Assembly: GCA_020629715.1 (NCBI GenBank) | Contig: JAHDCU010000006.1 | Location: 1-64,000, forward strand | Source of the DNA: Saprospiraceae bacterium | Lineage (GTDB): Bacteria > Bacteroidota > Bacteroidia > Chitinophagales > Saprospiraceae | Reading direction: 5' to 3' | DNA length: 64,000 bases | Shown here: positions 1 to 7,761 of the stretch, piece by piece | Numbering within the stretch: the stretch's first letter is position 1 | How the letters are laid out: each line of letters opens with the position of its first letter | Notes under the pieces: generated by a model | The model's input: the letters and a program-made list of their open reading frames with translations, nothing else | Told to the model about the DNA's origin: nothing | Database searches by the model: none | Position numbers and translations under genes: made by a program

Positions 1-1169
1 GTAGTTTTTTCGTCGAACAAGAGATCGATCTTGTTGAATCCAATGGAGTCGAGTATATAAGGGTGTACGGTCCATCGAATGTACCTAATTTTCCGATCCC
101 ATATTATGATTGTGATGGCAATGTAGCATGTAGCGACCTACCGCAGATTGGAACCACATGTCTTGATCCGGCTCCTGCTGTCATGAGAAATATACCGACC
201 GCGGATATCATGTCTGGTAATCTGACATGCTCGCCTACATCTGGTGCAAGTGGTTTGCTCAATCAGGTATCTCTCGATAGTGACAATGATGGCACTTTTG
301 ATATGATGGATGAAGTTTGTGTTGATTTAGAAGTGTTTGATCTTGCCTTAACAAAGATTATAAATACAGCAGTTACTCCTGCTCCTTATACTGCTGGGAG
401 TACAGTACAGTTTACGATTACGGTATACAATCAAGGAACATTGGATGCCTATGATGTAGATGTAGCGGATTATACTCCAATCGGACTAGGCAATGCAACT
501 TTAGTAGCAGGTCAGACGGGTGTCACAGAAAATGCTCCAAATGACTTTACGATTGATTTTGTCCCAATTGGTGGTTCTGTATCTTTTGAAGTAGAGTCTA
601 CTATAGATCCTGCATTTACTGGAGATAGTTTGATCAATGATGCAGAGATTACTGGCGGTAGTGATACCGATGGTGGTCTAGATGTAGCTGATGAAGATAG
701 TACTCCTGGCGATAACAATAATCCCAATGATCCTAATGATAATGATACAGATGCTACGGATGGTAGCGATGATCAAGATCCTGCAGTGGTGGAAGTAAGT
801 ATAGTATGTGAAATAGATGCTGTGGCTTTGACCTCTACGCAATGTGTGGATAATAATACTCCAAGTAATCCAAGCGATGACAGAGTACAAATAGGTATAT
901 CAGTAACAGGTACAGGAAGTAGTTTCACGCTATCAGTAGATGGTAGTACCACGATTACGCCTTCGAGTGGCACGATCGGTAGTCCAGGGTTGTTTTTGTT
1001 GGGCCCTGGTACTGCCGGCAGTGGCAGTACATATACAATTACAATAGAAGATGCAGCTGATCTTAGTTGCAATCAGATGATAGTAGTACAAGCACCTGAA
1101 AATTGTGAATCGGTTTTTCCTTGCCCAACAAAGGATTGTGGAGGAGTCTCAATACGAAAAATAGAATAA
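1..1169 (+). CDS. Secreted DUF11-type surface protein, 5' end outside the window
   Basis: The frame is open from base 3 with no stop before 1167-1169, so the gene starts upstream of the window and only its C-terminal part of about 388 residues is visible. The middle carries a DUF11-like Ig-fold repeat (around DLALTKIINTAVTPAPYTAG, followed by the FTITVYNQGTLDAYDVDV strand pair). An Asp/Asn-rich linker follows (about bases 690-785), of the kind that binds calcium or acts as a spacer in adhesins. The last 120 residues are the cysteine module shared with the proteins at 1527-3464 and 7762-9783. It ends in SIRKIE and not in a canonical T9SS type A domain. The role is inferred to be a cell-surface or extracellular structural protein; no enzymatic motif is visible. 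DUF11 assignment is good, function is unknown. Confidence 0.85.
   Translation, partial: SFFVEQEIDLVESNGVEYIRVYGPSNVPNFPIPYYDCDGNVACSDLPQIGTTCLDPAPAVMRNIPTADIMSGNLTCSPTSGASGLLNQVSLDSDNDGTFDMMDEVCVDLEVFDLALTKIINTAVTPAPYTAGSTVQFTITVYNQGTLDAYDVDVADYTPIGLGNATLVAGQTGVTENAPNDFTIDFVPIGGSVSFEVESTIDPAFTGDSLINDAEITGGSDTDGGLDVADEDSTPGDNNNPNDPNDNDTDATDGSDDQDPAVVEVSIVCEIDAVALTSTQCVDNNTPSNPSDDRVQIGISVTGTGSSFTLSVDGSTTITPSSGTIGSPGLFLLGPGTAGSGSTYTITIEDAADLSCNQMIVVQAPENCESVFPCPTKDCGGVSIRKIE
807..1166 (+). repeat. Copy 1 of the 120-residue C-terminal module
   Basis: This is the first of three coding repeats of exactly 120 codons with no indels between copies. It starts at CEIDA and runs to the last codon of the gene. 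All copies keep six cysteines at module positions 1, 13, 89, 100, 106 and 111, the block TPSSGTIGSP, and the ending CPTxDCGGV. This copy is the most diverged of the three, for example ESVFPCPTKD in place of DTVLPCPTAD. Confidence 0.9.
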
Positions 1170-1526
1170 TAAAAAATAGAATACATATTCGATAATTGAT
1201 GTAAAGCAATTCATCAGTAATCGGCAAAATAAACATCACTAGTATTTTTTGGTAGTCTCCACGGTTGGGTGGAGGCTACCCCTTTTATTAAAACGAAAAG
1301 AATCTATGATGAAACTGACAATGACTTGTGAAATACCGGGTGTTATTTCTAATCAAGTTCATTTGGGCTATCTCAATTTGAGATAGCCTCTATTAAAAGT
1401 ATAACACTTAATTAGAACATAGTCATTATTGTACTCGACTAGTGTAAGAAACTAAAAAAATTAAGAAAGCACGAAAAAAATATTAGTGCTTCGTTTGAAC
1501 AGAAAATTGAAATATTATTGAGTCCA
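1170..1526 (+). other. Intergenic region with terminator and an 11-bp hairpin
   Basis: There is no convincing gene here. Bases 1175-1197 match bases 3466-3488 downstream of the next paralogue with one difference, so the 3' flanks as well as the coding modules are related. The terminator copy lies at 1233-1284. A perfect 11-bp inverted repeat (GGCTATCTCAA, 1366-1376 and 1378-1388) stands alone and is followed by only a weak T-rich stretch. The remainder up to the start at 1527 is A-rich, and I found no clear TTG/TAnnTTTG promoter. Confidence 0.6.
1233..1284 (+). terminator. Conserved 3' box plus intrinsic terminator, copy 1
   Basis: The 19-base box ACATCACTAGTATTTTTTG (1233-1251) also occurs at 3556-3574 and 9857-9875, each time directly before a hairpin behind a paralogue. 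Here the stem is GGTAGTCTCC (1251-1260) with GGAGGCTACC (1271-1280), containing one G-U pair and followed by CCTTTTA. It should end transcription of the upstream partial gene. Confidence 0.8.
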
Positions 1527-3464
1527 ATGAATACATCATTACCATATAACATTATCCTATGCATAGGAATCCACCTATTTACTATATCAACAAATAAGGT
1601 TTCTTCCCAAGATTGTGATTGCAAAGAATACATATATCTCAATGAACCCAATGCGCAGCAGGTACATAAATTAGAGGTCTTGAGTGATGGTACATTGTCA
1701 GAGGTATTTGGTGGGGCAAATCAAGATCAAGTTTGGTATCCAGGAGACAACATCTCAGAGCTACCTAGCCCACATGGTCTAGGCACAGACTTAAATGGCT
1801 TTTTATATATCGGAGCAACTTCCGCATCAGCTAGTCCCATAAGAAGATTGCGATGTGACGGAGAGATTTTTCCTACTAATGTTTTTTCTTTGGAAAATAC
1901 GGGTACGAAGCAAAACATATTTAGCATTGGTAGTACTCTCTACAATAATACTGAGGGAGGTCCCTCAGCTTGGGATATTTGTTCGGGAATGTCTTTAGGA
2001 AAAGTATGCCTGAATGAATCTGAAAATACCAATCTATGGGGTTTACACTATAATCCTATTACGGAATTATTTTATGCCACATCTGCGGGAGAAGGTAACG
2101 AAATATGGGTATGGGATCAAGCTCAAAACGAACAATCTCTTGCGGGTAACTTGTGTATAGATCCTTTGACAGACTTAGACGGAAGACCAAATTTATTTGG
2201 AATCACGAGTGATAGTGCAGAAAATATTTATGTGGTCTCAAGTAATTTATCGAGGACAGTATTTATATATAAACTAGACTCGAGCGGCACTATAATCGAT
2301 TCAGTAGGACCCTCATCGCTAACAGATCCCTGGGCGGCTTTTGCAGGCATAGTATTTAGTGAAGATCAGCAAAGACTATATGTTTCTAATTTTACCGGAG
2401 ACCCAAATGTTGATTGTGTTTCAATGTTTAATACAGATCTTGATTACGTAGGTACAGGACTGCCTAACCCAACGGATGGTAGTGGAGAAGCAGCAAAGGC
2501 AATTGCAATAATTAAAGAGTGCTGTCCAACAGTTGAATTATTAGAATTGGGCGAAAATATTTGTAGCAATGGAGATGGCGAAAAAATATTTTTGCAAGAA
2601 GTATTTACTTGTGGAGAAGGGATAGTATGTGAAGGTATGTGGACAGTGGAAACGCCAAACACGATGCAAGTTTTTGATGATTGTGATCTCAGTATTACTG
2701 TCAATGGAAGTGGCTGTGGTACATATGTATTAGAAAAAACGACAGGTGCTTCAGGTGCTCAACAATGCGGTGTATTCCGCGTGGAGTTGGAAGTATGTAC
2801 TGTGGTACCTACAACCACACTTACAACTTCAGAAGGTACATGTACTGAGGAGACTCCAAACAATGATGCAATAATTGACATAGAGAATGTGATGAATGCT
2901 GATCAAGCAGGTATAAGTATAGGTAGTATATACTCAGGCCCTGTCTATAGCGATGCAGCTAATCTAGATATCTCTGGTGGTACAGGATCATTTAATGATT
3001 TAATGCATGGTACAGAATATACAGTTCGGATTTTTAATGGTAGTAATGATTGTTTTGTGGATTATACAGTGACGACACCAGATGTCGTTTGTGCACCCGT
3101 TTGCGAAATCGATGCCATCTCCATGACGAGTAACCAATGTGTAGATAATGCAACGCCAGGTAATCCTAGTGACGACAGAGTACAGGTTGGTATTTTTGTG
3201 TCTGGCACAGGTAGCACCTTTACATTGAGTGTGGATGGCGGTACGACGATTACCCCATCAAGCGGTACGATCGGTAGCCCAGGATTTTTTATGCTAGGTC
3301 CTGGTACTGCAGGTAGTGGCAATACCTATACCATTATTGTAGAAGATGCGGCAGATCCTGGTTGTAATCAGACCTTAGTAGTACAAGCCCCAGAAAATTG
3401 TGATACTGTATTACCATGTCCAACAGCAGATTGTGGAGGAGTCATGGTTCGAAAAAATGATTAA
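1527..3464 (+). CDS. Secreted propeller/Ig-like protein with the shared C-terminal module
   Basis: This protein is about 645 residues. ATG at 1527 is preferred over TTG at 1518 because it gives a clean signal peptide (MNTSLPYNIILCIGIHLFTI) and matches the start of the paralogue at 7762. After cleavage comes DCDCKEYIYLNE, then about 300 residues of propeller-like repeats with PHGLGTDLNGFLYIG-type strands, a pattern seen in NHL/SMP-30-like beta-propellers. Two Cys-rich Ig-like segments follow (one around GEGIVCEGMWTVET, one around DISGGTGSFNDL), then the 120-residue module. The closest relative in the window is the protein at 7762-9783, similar over its whole length. The gene converges on the histidine kinase at 3620-6679. 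A surface or secreted protein with a binding propeller is inferred; substrate and function are unknown. Confidence 0.85.
   Translation: MNTSLPYNIILCIGIHLFTISTNKVSSQDCDCKEYIYLNEPNAQQVHKLEVLSDGTLSEVFGGANQDQVWYPGDNISELPSPHGLGTDLNGFLYIGATSASASPIRRLRCDGEIFPTNVFSLENTGTKQNIFSIGSTLYNNTEGGPSAWDICSGMSLGKVCLNESENTNLWGLHYNPITELFYATSAGEGNEIWVWDQAQNEQSLAGNLCIDPLTDLDGRPNLFGITSDSAENIYVVSSNLSRTVFIYKLDSSGTIIDSVGPSSLTDPWAAFAGIVFSEDQQRLYVSNFTGDPNVDCVSMFNTDLDYVGTGLPNPTDGSGEAAKAIAIIKECCPTVELLELGENICSNGDGEKIFLQEVFTCGEGIVCEGMWTVETPNTMQVFDDCDLSITVNGSGCGTYVLEKTTGASGAQQCGVFRVELEVCTVVPTTTLTTSEGTCTEETPNNDAIIDIENVMNADQAGISIGSIYSGPVYSDAANLDISGGTGSFNDLMHGTEYTVRIFNGSNDCFVDYTVTTPDVVCAPVCEIDAISMTSNQCVDNATPGNPSDDRVQVGIFVSGTGSTFTLSVDGGTTITPSSGTIGSPGFFMLGPGTAGSGNTYTIIVEDAADPGCNQTLVVQAPENCDTVLPCPTADCGGVMVRKND
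3102..3461 (+). repeat. Copy 2 of the 120-residue C-terminal module
   Basis: This copy shows 104 of 120 identical residues with copy 3 by hand count, all six cysteines conserved and no indels. Bases 3363-3442 match bases 9682-9761 with one mismatch in 80, although the coding sequence just upstream differs at many synonymous sites. Confidence 0.9.
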
Positions 3465-3555
3465 GAATAGAATACATGTTCGATAATTATAGTATATGCT
3501 AATTCATCGGTATACATGTCCGATAATTTGTCTACAAATTCATAGGCAAAAGATA

Positions 3556-3612
3556 ACATCACTAGTATTTTTTGAAAGTCGTTTCCACTTTTGGCGGAGC
3601 GGCTTTCTTTAT
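3556..3612 (+). terminator. Conserved 3' box plus intrinsic terminator, copy 2
   Basis: The 19-base box at 3556-3574 continues identically into AAAGTCG, as in copy 3. The hairpin pairs GAAAGTCG (3574-3581) with CGGCTTTC near 3600-3607 and is followed by TTTATTT. It lies between the convergent genes at 1527-3464 and 3620-6679, so it may work in both directions. Confidence 0.75.
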
Positions 3613-3619
3613 TTGGACA

Positions 3620-6600
3620 TCATGTTTTAAATGTAAGGGTTGCTACAGCACCTACTGGAACGGCATCCTCTAATTTCAATCCAATCTTCATTTTCTTAGC
3701 AAGATCTTTACACATGGCCAAACCTAGCCCCGTTCCTTTATAAGAATTGTCAAGTTTGCTTTGCGTAAAACCGATACCACTATCTTCAATTTTTAATGTT
3801 AACTGCTTAGAGGTAGGTTTTGTTATATCGATATTGATCTCGGAGTCAGTTTTTGAAAACTTAATTGCATTTTGTATCAAATTTCTTAAGATTAATTGTA
3901 GACAACGTTGATCGCTGACGACAGAATATTCATCGTCGAAATGGAGGTTGAAGTTTAAGTTTTTACTCTTCAGTTGGTTTAGATATAAGTTAAATACAGT
4001 TGCTAATTCTTCATTTAAATTGAGTTCTTGGGTTTGCAGGTCTAATTCTCCTAATTCATTGATGCTCCAGTATAGTATATTTTTAAGATGTAGGTTAAGC
4101 GCAACTAGCTGCGTAGAAGACTGCTCAGCCATGGATTCCAATAAGCCATACTTTTCTGACGATAAGAGTTTTTTGATTTGATGACTTAATAAAGATATAT
4201 TATTGATAGGTCCTCTAAGATCATGTGATAGTATAGCAAACAGCTTAGACTTAGTTTCATTGGATTTCTTGAGTTTTTCAGTCCTTTGCTCGATGAGTTT
4301 TTCGAGTTCTTTATTTCTCTCCATAATCGCTCTGGTTCTATATTTGATCATAGCATAGATGGATAGGAGTAGACCCAAGATAAGAACAGAAATAAACCAA
4401 ACCGTCTTATAAAAGGGGCGTCGTACATCTATTTTGAGATTGAATGGGAGCGTAACTTTTAGAGGTTCATCCTTATTCCCTACAACATCAAGTTGATATT
4501 TTCCATAGGCAGGTTTAATCAACTTGAGTATTTGACTATCATGTTTTATCCATTTTGGATTTGCAGGTATCAGTTGGTAATAAAAGTCATAGTTTTCTAT
4601 ATTGAATAAGTTGTCAGCACTCAAGTAAATATCGATGTAAGTTTCATCTTCATAAAGTGTGATTTCATCGTCAGATTCTACATTGAGCAATGTTCTACGT
4701 TCATTACTAGAATTGTAAATGTCAATCTTCAAAATACGAAGCTCAGTAGTACTTGGTTCAATTTCAATCTCATTAGGATTGAAGTAAGTGTAGCCGTTCA
4801 AACTTCCTAAATACAGAGTAGAATCTAATGCATTGTAATGATGACTAAATGAATTCAATTCATTATTTGAAATGCCATCTTCTTCATCAAAATAATAAAA
4901 TTGGTCTCGGGCAGCATTTAGGCAATGGAGGTATCTATCTGTACTTAACCAAAGTCTATCTTGTTCGTCTTGGAAAATATAATGTACAGCATTGCTTTTA
5001 AGTCCATTAGAGAGGTCCCATTGGACTATTTGATTTGTTTGTTGATTATATTTTATAAGTCCTTGTTTTTCAGTTGCTAGCCATAGGATTTTTGGGTCTT
5101 TCCGATCAGAATGAAGGTACCTGACATTGTATTCATTTAGTTTGGAGGACAAGGCAGTAATCTTCAAAGTATCATGAATTTCATCCATGGTATAGACACC
5201 ATGAGACGTAGCCATTAAAATGCTACCCTTATGCTCTGAAAAATAATGGATTTCAAGAGGTCGAGTGGTTTTGGGCTTAGACCATTTTAAAACAGTCATC
5301 TTCTTGTTTTCTTCATCGATTTCTCCAAGAAGAAACCTTTTGCCGCCTACATAAATTTTACCCGATTTAGATGATCTGATAATCCCGTTCACATGATGAA
5401 TATTATAGCAGTCCACTTTCTTTTTATTCAGGTCAATTCGTCTGCAAGAACATTGTCTATACAATAATATAGACCACAGAATATTTTCATTTTGAGGATC
5501 TTGATAATAGTGAAAAACTTTATTTTTCAATCCCACATTACGATTGTCAAAAGAGATATCTTTTCCTAATTCATTTCTTATCTTTTCACGACCTGCTGAT
5601 CTGTAAAAAGTATATTGATCATTTGCGTAAATACCTCGTGTTGAATTTGTAATTTCCTCTACTGCAAGCGTCGAAAATTTTATTTCCTGATTCAAGTTAT
5701 AGATGAAAACACCCTGATTAGTAGCGAGATATAAAAAGCCTTTGACGTAGTCAAAATCATTGATTTCCAAGTCCTTTAATTCTGGAAATAACTCATAGAC
5801 TCCATTTTGAATTCGATACAATTGTTTTTTGTAAAGCGCAAATGGAGAATCGATTTTTATTGCTTTTAGATGAAATAGGTCGTTTCCTTTCGAAAAGCCA
5901 ATGGGAGGTCCTTTGATTCGAATACTTGAATCTAAAACAGAATGAATTTCATAATCTTCATTACTAACACTGAGTAGTTTTTGTTGGACGGTCCTAAAAT
6001 TGATAGCATTAAGGCTATCAGAAAGATATTCCAGTGTTAACAGTTGTCCGTTTTCATCCCAAATGGAGTAGTGATCAGTGGAATCCACGTAAAGCTGATA
6101 CCCACCCGGTATTGGAAACATTTCTGCCTGAACATCACTTCTAAAGCGCTTTAAAGTTTTCATTGAACCGGAGTATATAAAGTCTTCACTATCGCACTTT
6201 ACAAATATTTCATCTTCAAATTCTTGTACCAATTTGATTACTTCTGACGAGTCGATTTGATCTTCTAGAAAATGATGAAGCTTCATGAGTTTTTCAGTTT
6301 TAGGATTATATACATAAAACTCTTGATCCCAAGACTCAAAACCTTCTGTTGGATGTTGGAGATCTCTAATGATGATCCAAATCATTCCTTGACGATCTAC
6401 TATAGTTTTAGGTTTATATAATTTGAAGTCAGTATCTAATTGGATAGTCTGAAAACTGTAGCCATCGTATTTAGTGAGACTATTTACACTTGAGATCCAC
6501 AAATTTCCTTGTAGATCTACGCTTAGGTACTCTACAATCTGATCATGAAGTCCATCTTCTAATGAAATAATATCAAGGGGTTTAAAGTCTAATTGACCCA

Positions 6601-6679
6601 ATACTTCTAACAAGGTTAAGCATTGGACACATAGAATAATTAAAAGGTATTTTCTATATTTCTTGAAGCGGAGGCTCAT
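3620..6679 (-). CDS. Two-component-propeller sensor histidine kinase
   Basis: This 1019-residue membrane kinase has an ectodomain like that of Bacteroidota hybrid two-component systems. In order it has an N-terminal signal/anchor (KYLLIILCVQCLTLLEVLG), about 650 residues of Reg_prop beta-propeller repeats, a Y_Y_Y domain (around YDFYYQLIPANPKWIKHD), one transmembrane helix (WFISVLILGLLLSIYAMIKY) and a coiled coil. The HisKA phospho-acceptor is His819 in LSHDLRGPINN. The HATPase has an N box near Asn937, DSGIGF (Asp966) and GTGLGL (982-987). It lacks the receiver and AraC domains of classical hybrids, so phosphate must pass to a separate regulator. The divergent gene at 6862 is the obvious partner. 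The ectodomain probably senses a periplasmic ligand, which is not identifiable from sequence. ATG at 6679 precedes the signal peptide directly. Confidence 0.92.
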   Translation of the reverse strand: MSLRFKKYRKYLLIILCVQCLTLLEVLGQLDFKPLDIISLEDGLHDQIVEYLSVDLQGNLWISSVNSLTKYDGYSFQTIQLDTDFKLYKPKTIVDRQGMIWIIIRDLQHPTEGFESWDQEFYVYNPKTEKLMKLHHFLEDQIDSSEVIKLVQEFEDEIFVKCDSEDFIYSGSMKTLKRFRSDVQAEMFPIPGGYQLYVDSTDHYSIWDENGQLLTLEYLSDSLNAINFRTVQQKLLSVSNEDYEIHSVLDSSIRIKGPPIGFSKGNDLFHLKAIKIDSPFALYKKQLYRIQNGVYELFPELKDLEINDFDYVKGFLYLATNQGVFIYNLNQEIKFSTLAVEEITNSTRGIYANDQYTFYRSAGREKIRNELGKDISFDNRNVGLKNKVFHYYQDPQNENILWSILLYRQCSCRRIDLNKKKVDCYNIHHVNGIIRSSKSGKIYVGGKRFLLGEIDEENKKMTVLKWSKPKTTRPLEIHYFSEHKGSILMATSHGVYTMDEIHDTLKITALSSKLNEYNVRYLHSDRKDPKILWLATEKQGLIKYNQQTNQIVQWDLSNGLKSNAVHYIFQDEQDRLWLSTDRYLHCLNAARDQFYYFDEEDGISNNELNSFSHHYNALDSTLYLGSLNGYTYFNPNEIEIEPSTTELRILKIDIYNSSNERRTLLNVESDDEITLYEDETYIDIYLSADNLFNIENYDFYYQLIPANPKWIKHDSQILKLIKPAYGKYQLDVVGNKDEPLKVTLPFNLKIDVRRPFYKTVWFISVLILGLLLSIYAMIKYRTRAIMERNKELEKLIEQRTEKLKKSNETKSKLFAILSHDLRGPINNISLLSHQIKKLLSSEKYGLLESMAEQSSTQLVALNLHLKNILYWSINELGELDLQTQELNLNEELATVFNLYLNQLKSKNLNFNLHFDDEYSVVSDQRCLQLILRNLIQNAIKFSKTDSEINIDITKPTSKQLTLKIEDSGIGFTQSKLDNSYKGTGLGLAMCKDLAKKMKIGLKLEDAVPVGAVATLTFKT

Positions 6680-6834
6680 TTACGCTCGAAATTGACTTAC
6701 AAAGCTCTGGATTTAAATAAACTTAATGAAAGAACATATTTAAGTCTATTAAAAAAAACATAGATATGGTTTTTGTCCTATTTAATTAGCATCGAGATTC
6801 ATTATATCTACAAAATTGATTAATATTCTGAGAA

Positions 6835-6842
6835 TAATTTTG
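6835..6842 (+). promoter_or_regulatory. Possible -7 element (TAATTTTG) for the response regulator
   Basis: TAATTTTG fits the Bacteroidota TAnnTTTG element and lies 19 bases before the GTG start at 6862. A TTG at 6816-6818 is 16 bases upstream, slightly short for the usual -33 spacing. It sits in the 182-bp region between the divergent kinase and regulator. Confidence 0.35.
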
Positions 6843-6861
6843 ATAGAAAAGAAAATTCATA

Positions 6862-7512
6862 GTGAATAATTTACTTCTTGATAGTATTATCCTAATGGAG
6901 GATGACCAACTATACGCGGAACTATTTAGCGCCTATCTTAAAGAGTCCTTCTCTACCGCTCAACTTTTGGTATTTAATCACCCAGATGATGCCTTATCAA
7001 GTGATATTTTGGCTTCAAGAGTCAAATACGTTTTTTTCGATCTATATTATTACGGAGAAAATCAAACGAGTTTTATCCAATCTATTTTAGACAAATATTT
7101 TAATGCAGAACTTATTGTTCTGAGCTCTAGTGAAAACGTAAACGATCTGATTAGATGTATGGAACTCGGTGCATCAGGATATATGATCAAGAGTCCTCAT
7201 GAAGAAGAAGTTTTAGAGTCTTTAAGAGTGATCAAAGGCGAAGGTGCTTATATAAGTGCTACTATGGCCAAAAAATTAATGATGAAGTTTAGCCTTAGGA
7301 AAAAGACAAGCGAAAACATCGATGGTCTTAGCATTAAAGAGGAGCGAACTTTAAATTTATTATCCTTAGGTAAGACCTATGAAGATACGGCTAAGCTACT
7401 CAACATAAGCACCGAAGGTTTGAGGTCGAGAATTAGAAAAATCTACAAAAAACTTCGGGTAAAAAATCGGACGGAAGCCATAGAGGCTTATTACAATCGA
7501 AAATTAAAGTAG
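6862..7512 (+). CDS. Response regulator, receiver plus LuxR-type HTH
   Basis: This 216-residue protein has a receiver domain at about residues 6-120 and a LuxR/NarL-type helix-turn-helix at about 150-212. The receiver shows the acidic pair in LMEDDQ, phospho-acceptor Asp60 in VFFDLYYY, a Ser in VLSSSEN and Lys110 in GYMIKSP. The C-terminal helices read LLSLGKTYEDTAKLLNIS, then GLRSRIRKIYKKLRVKNRTE. GTG at 6862 is chosen because the next in-frame ATG (6895) would remove the first beta-strand of the receiver. It is divergent from the kinase at 3620-6679, which lacks its own receiver, so the two likely form one system. It lies upstream of the secreted paralogue at 7762 in the same direction. That gene and the one at 1527 are plausible targets, but this is inference. 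Confidence 0.9.
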   Translation: MNNLLLDSIILMEDDQLYAELFSAYLKESFSTAQLLVFNHPDDALSSDILASRVKYVFFDLYYYGENQTSFIQSILDKYFNAELIVLSSSENVNDLIRCMELGASGYMIKSPHEEEVLESLRVIKGEGAYISATMAKKLMMKFSLRKKTSENIDGLSIKEERTLNLLSLGKTYEDTAKLLNISTEGLRSRIRKIYKKLRVKNRTEAIEAYYNRKLK

Positions 7513-7761
7513 GAGTAGTAAAGAGATACTAGATCTATCATTAAGAATTATTAATGTGTTGTTGTACTACTGACTAGTTGCACTGTTTTTTCTAACTTTT
7601 TCAATTTTAAGAGGGGCGCAATAAGTATAAAAAAACACGAACGTGTGATTTTATTCGAATAATAATGAATAATTAACACATCTAATTTATTCATCATATG
7701 TTTGAGTGAAATTGATAATAAAAATTAGCCTAGAAACTCAAATATTTTAAACATTATAGTG

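Noticed and set aside
1306-1386. 26-codon ORF beginning ATGATGAAA
   Set aside because: It ends inside a hairpin, has no recognisable product and no ribosome binding site, and could easily occur by chance.
7635-7646. Short palindrome ACACG-AA-CGTGT upstream of the third paralogue
   Set aside because: Only 5-bp arms with no T tract; too weak to call an operator or terminator.
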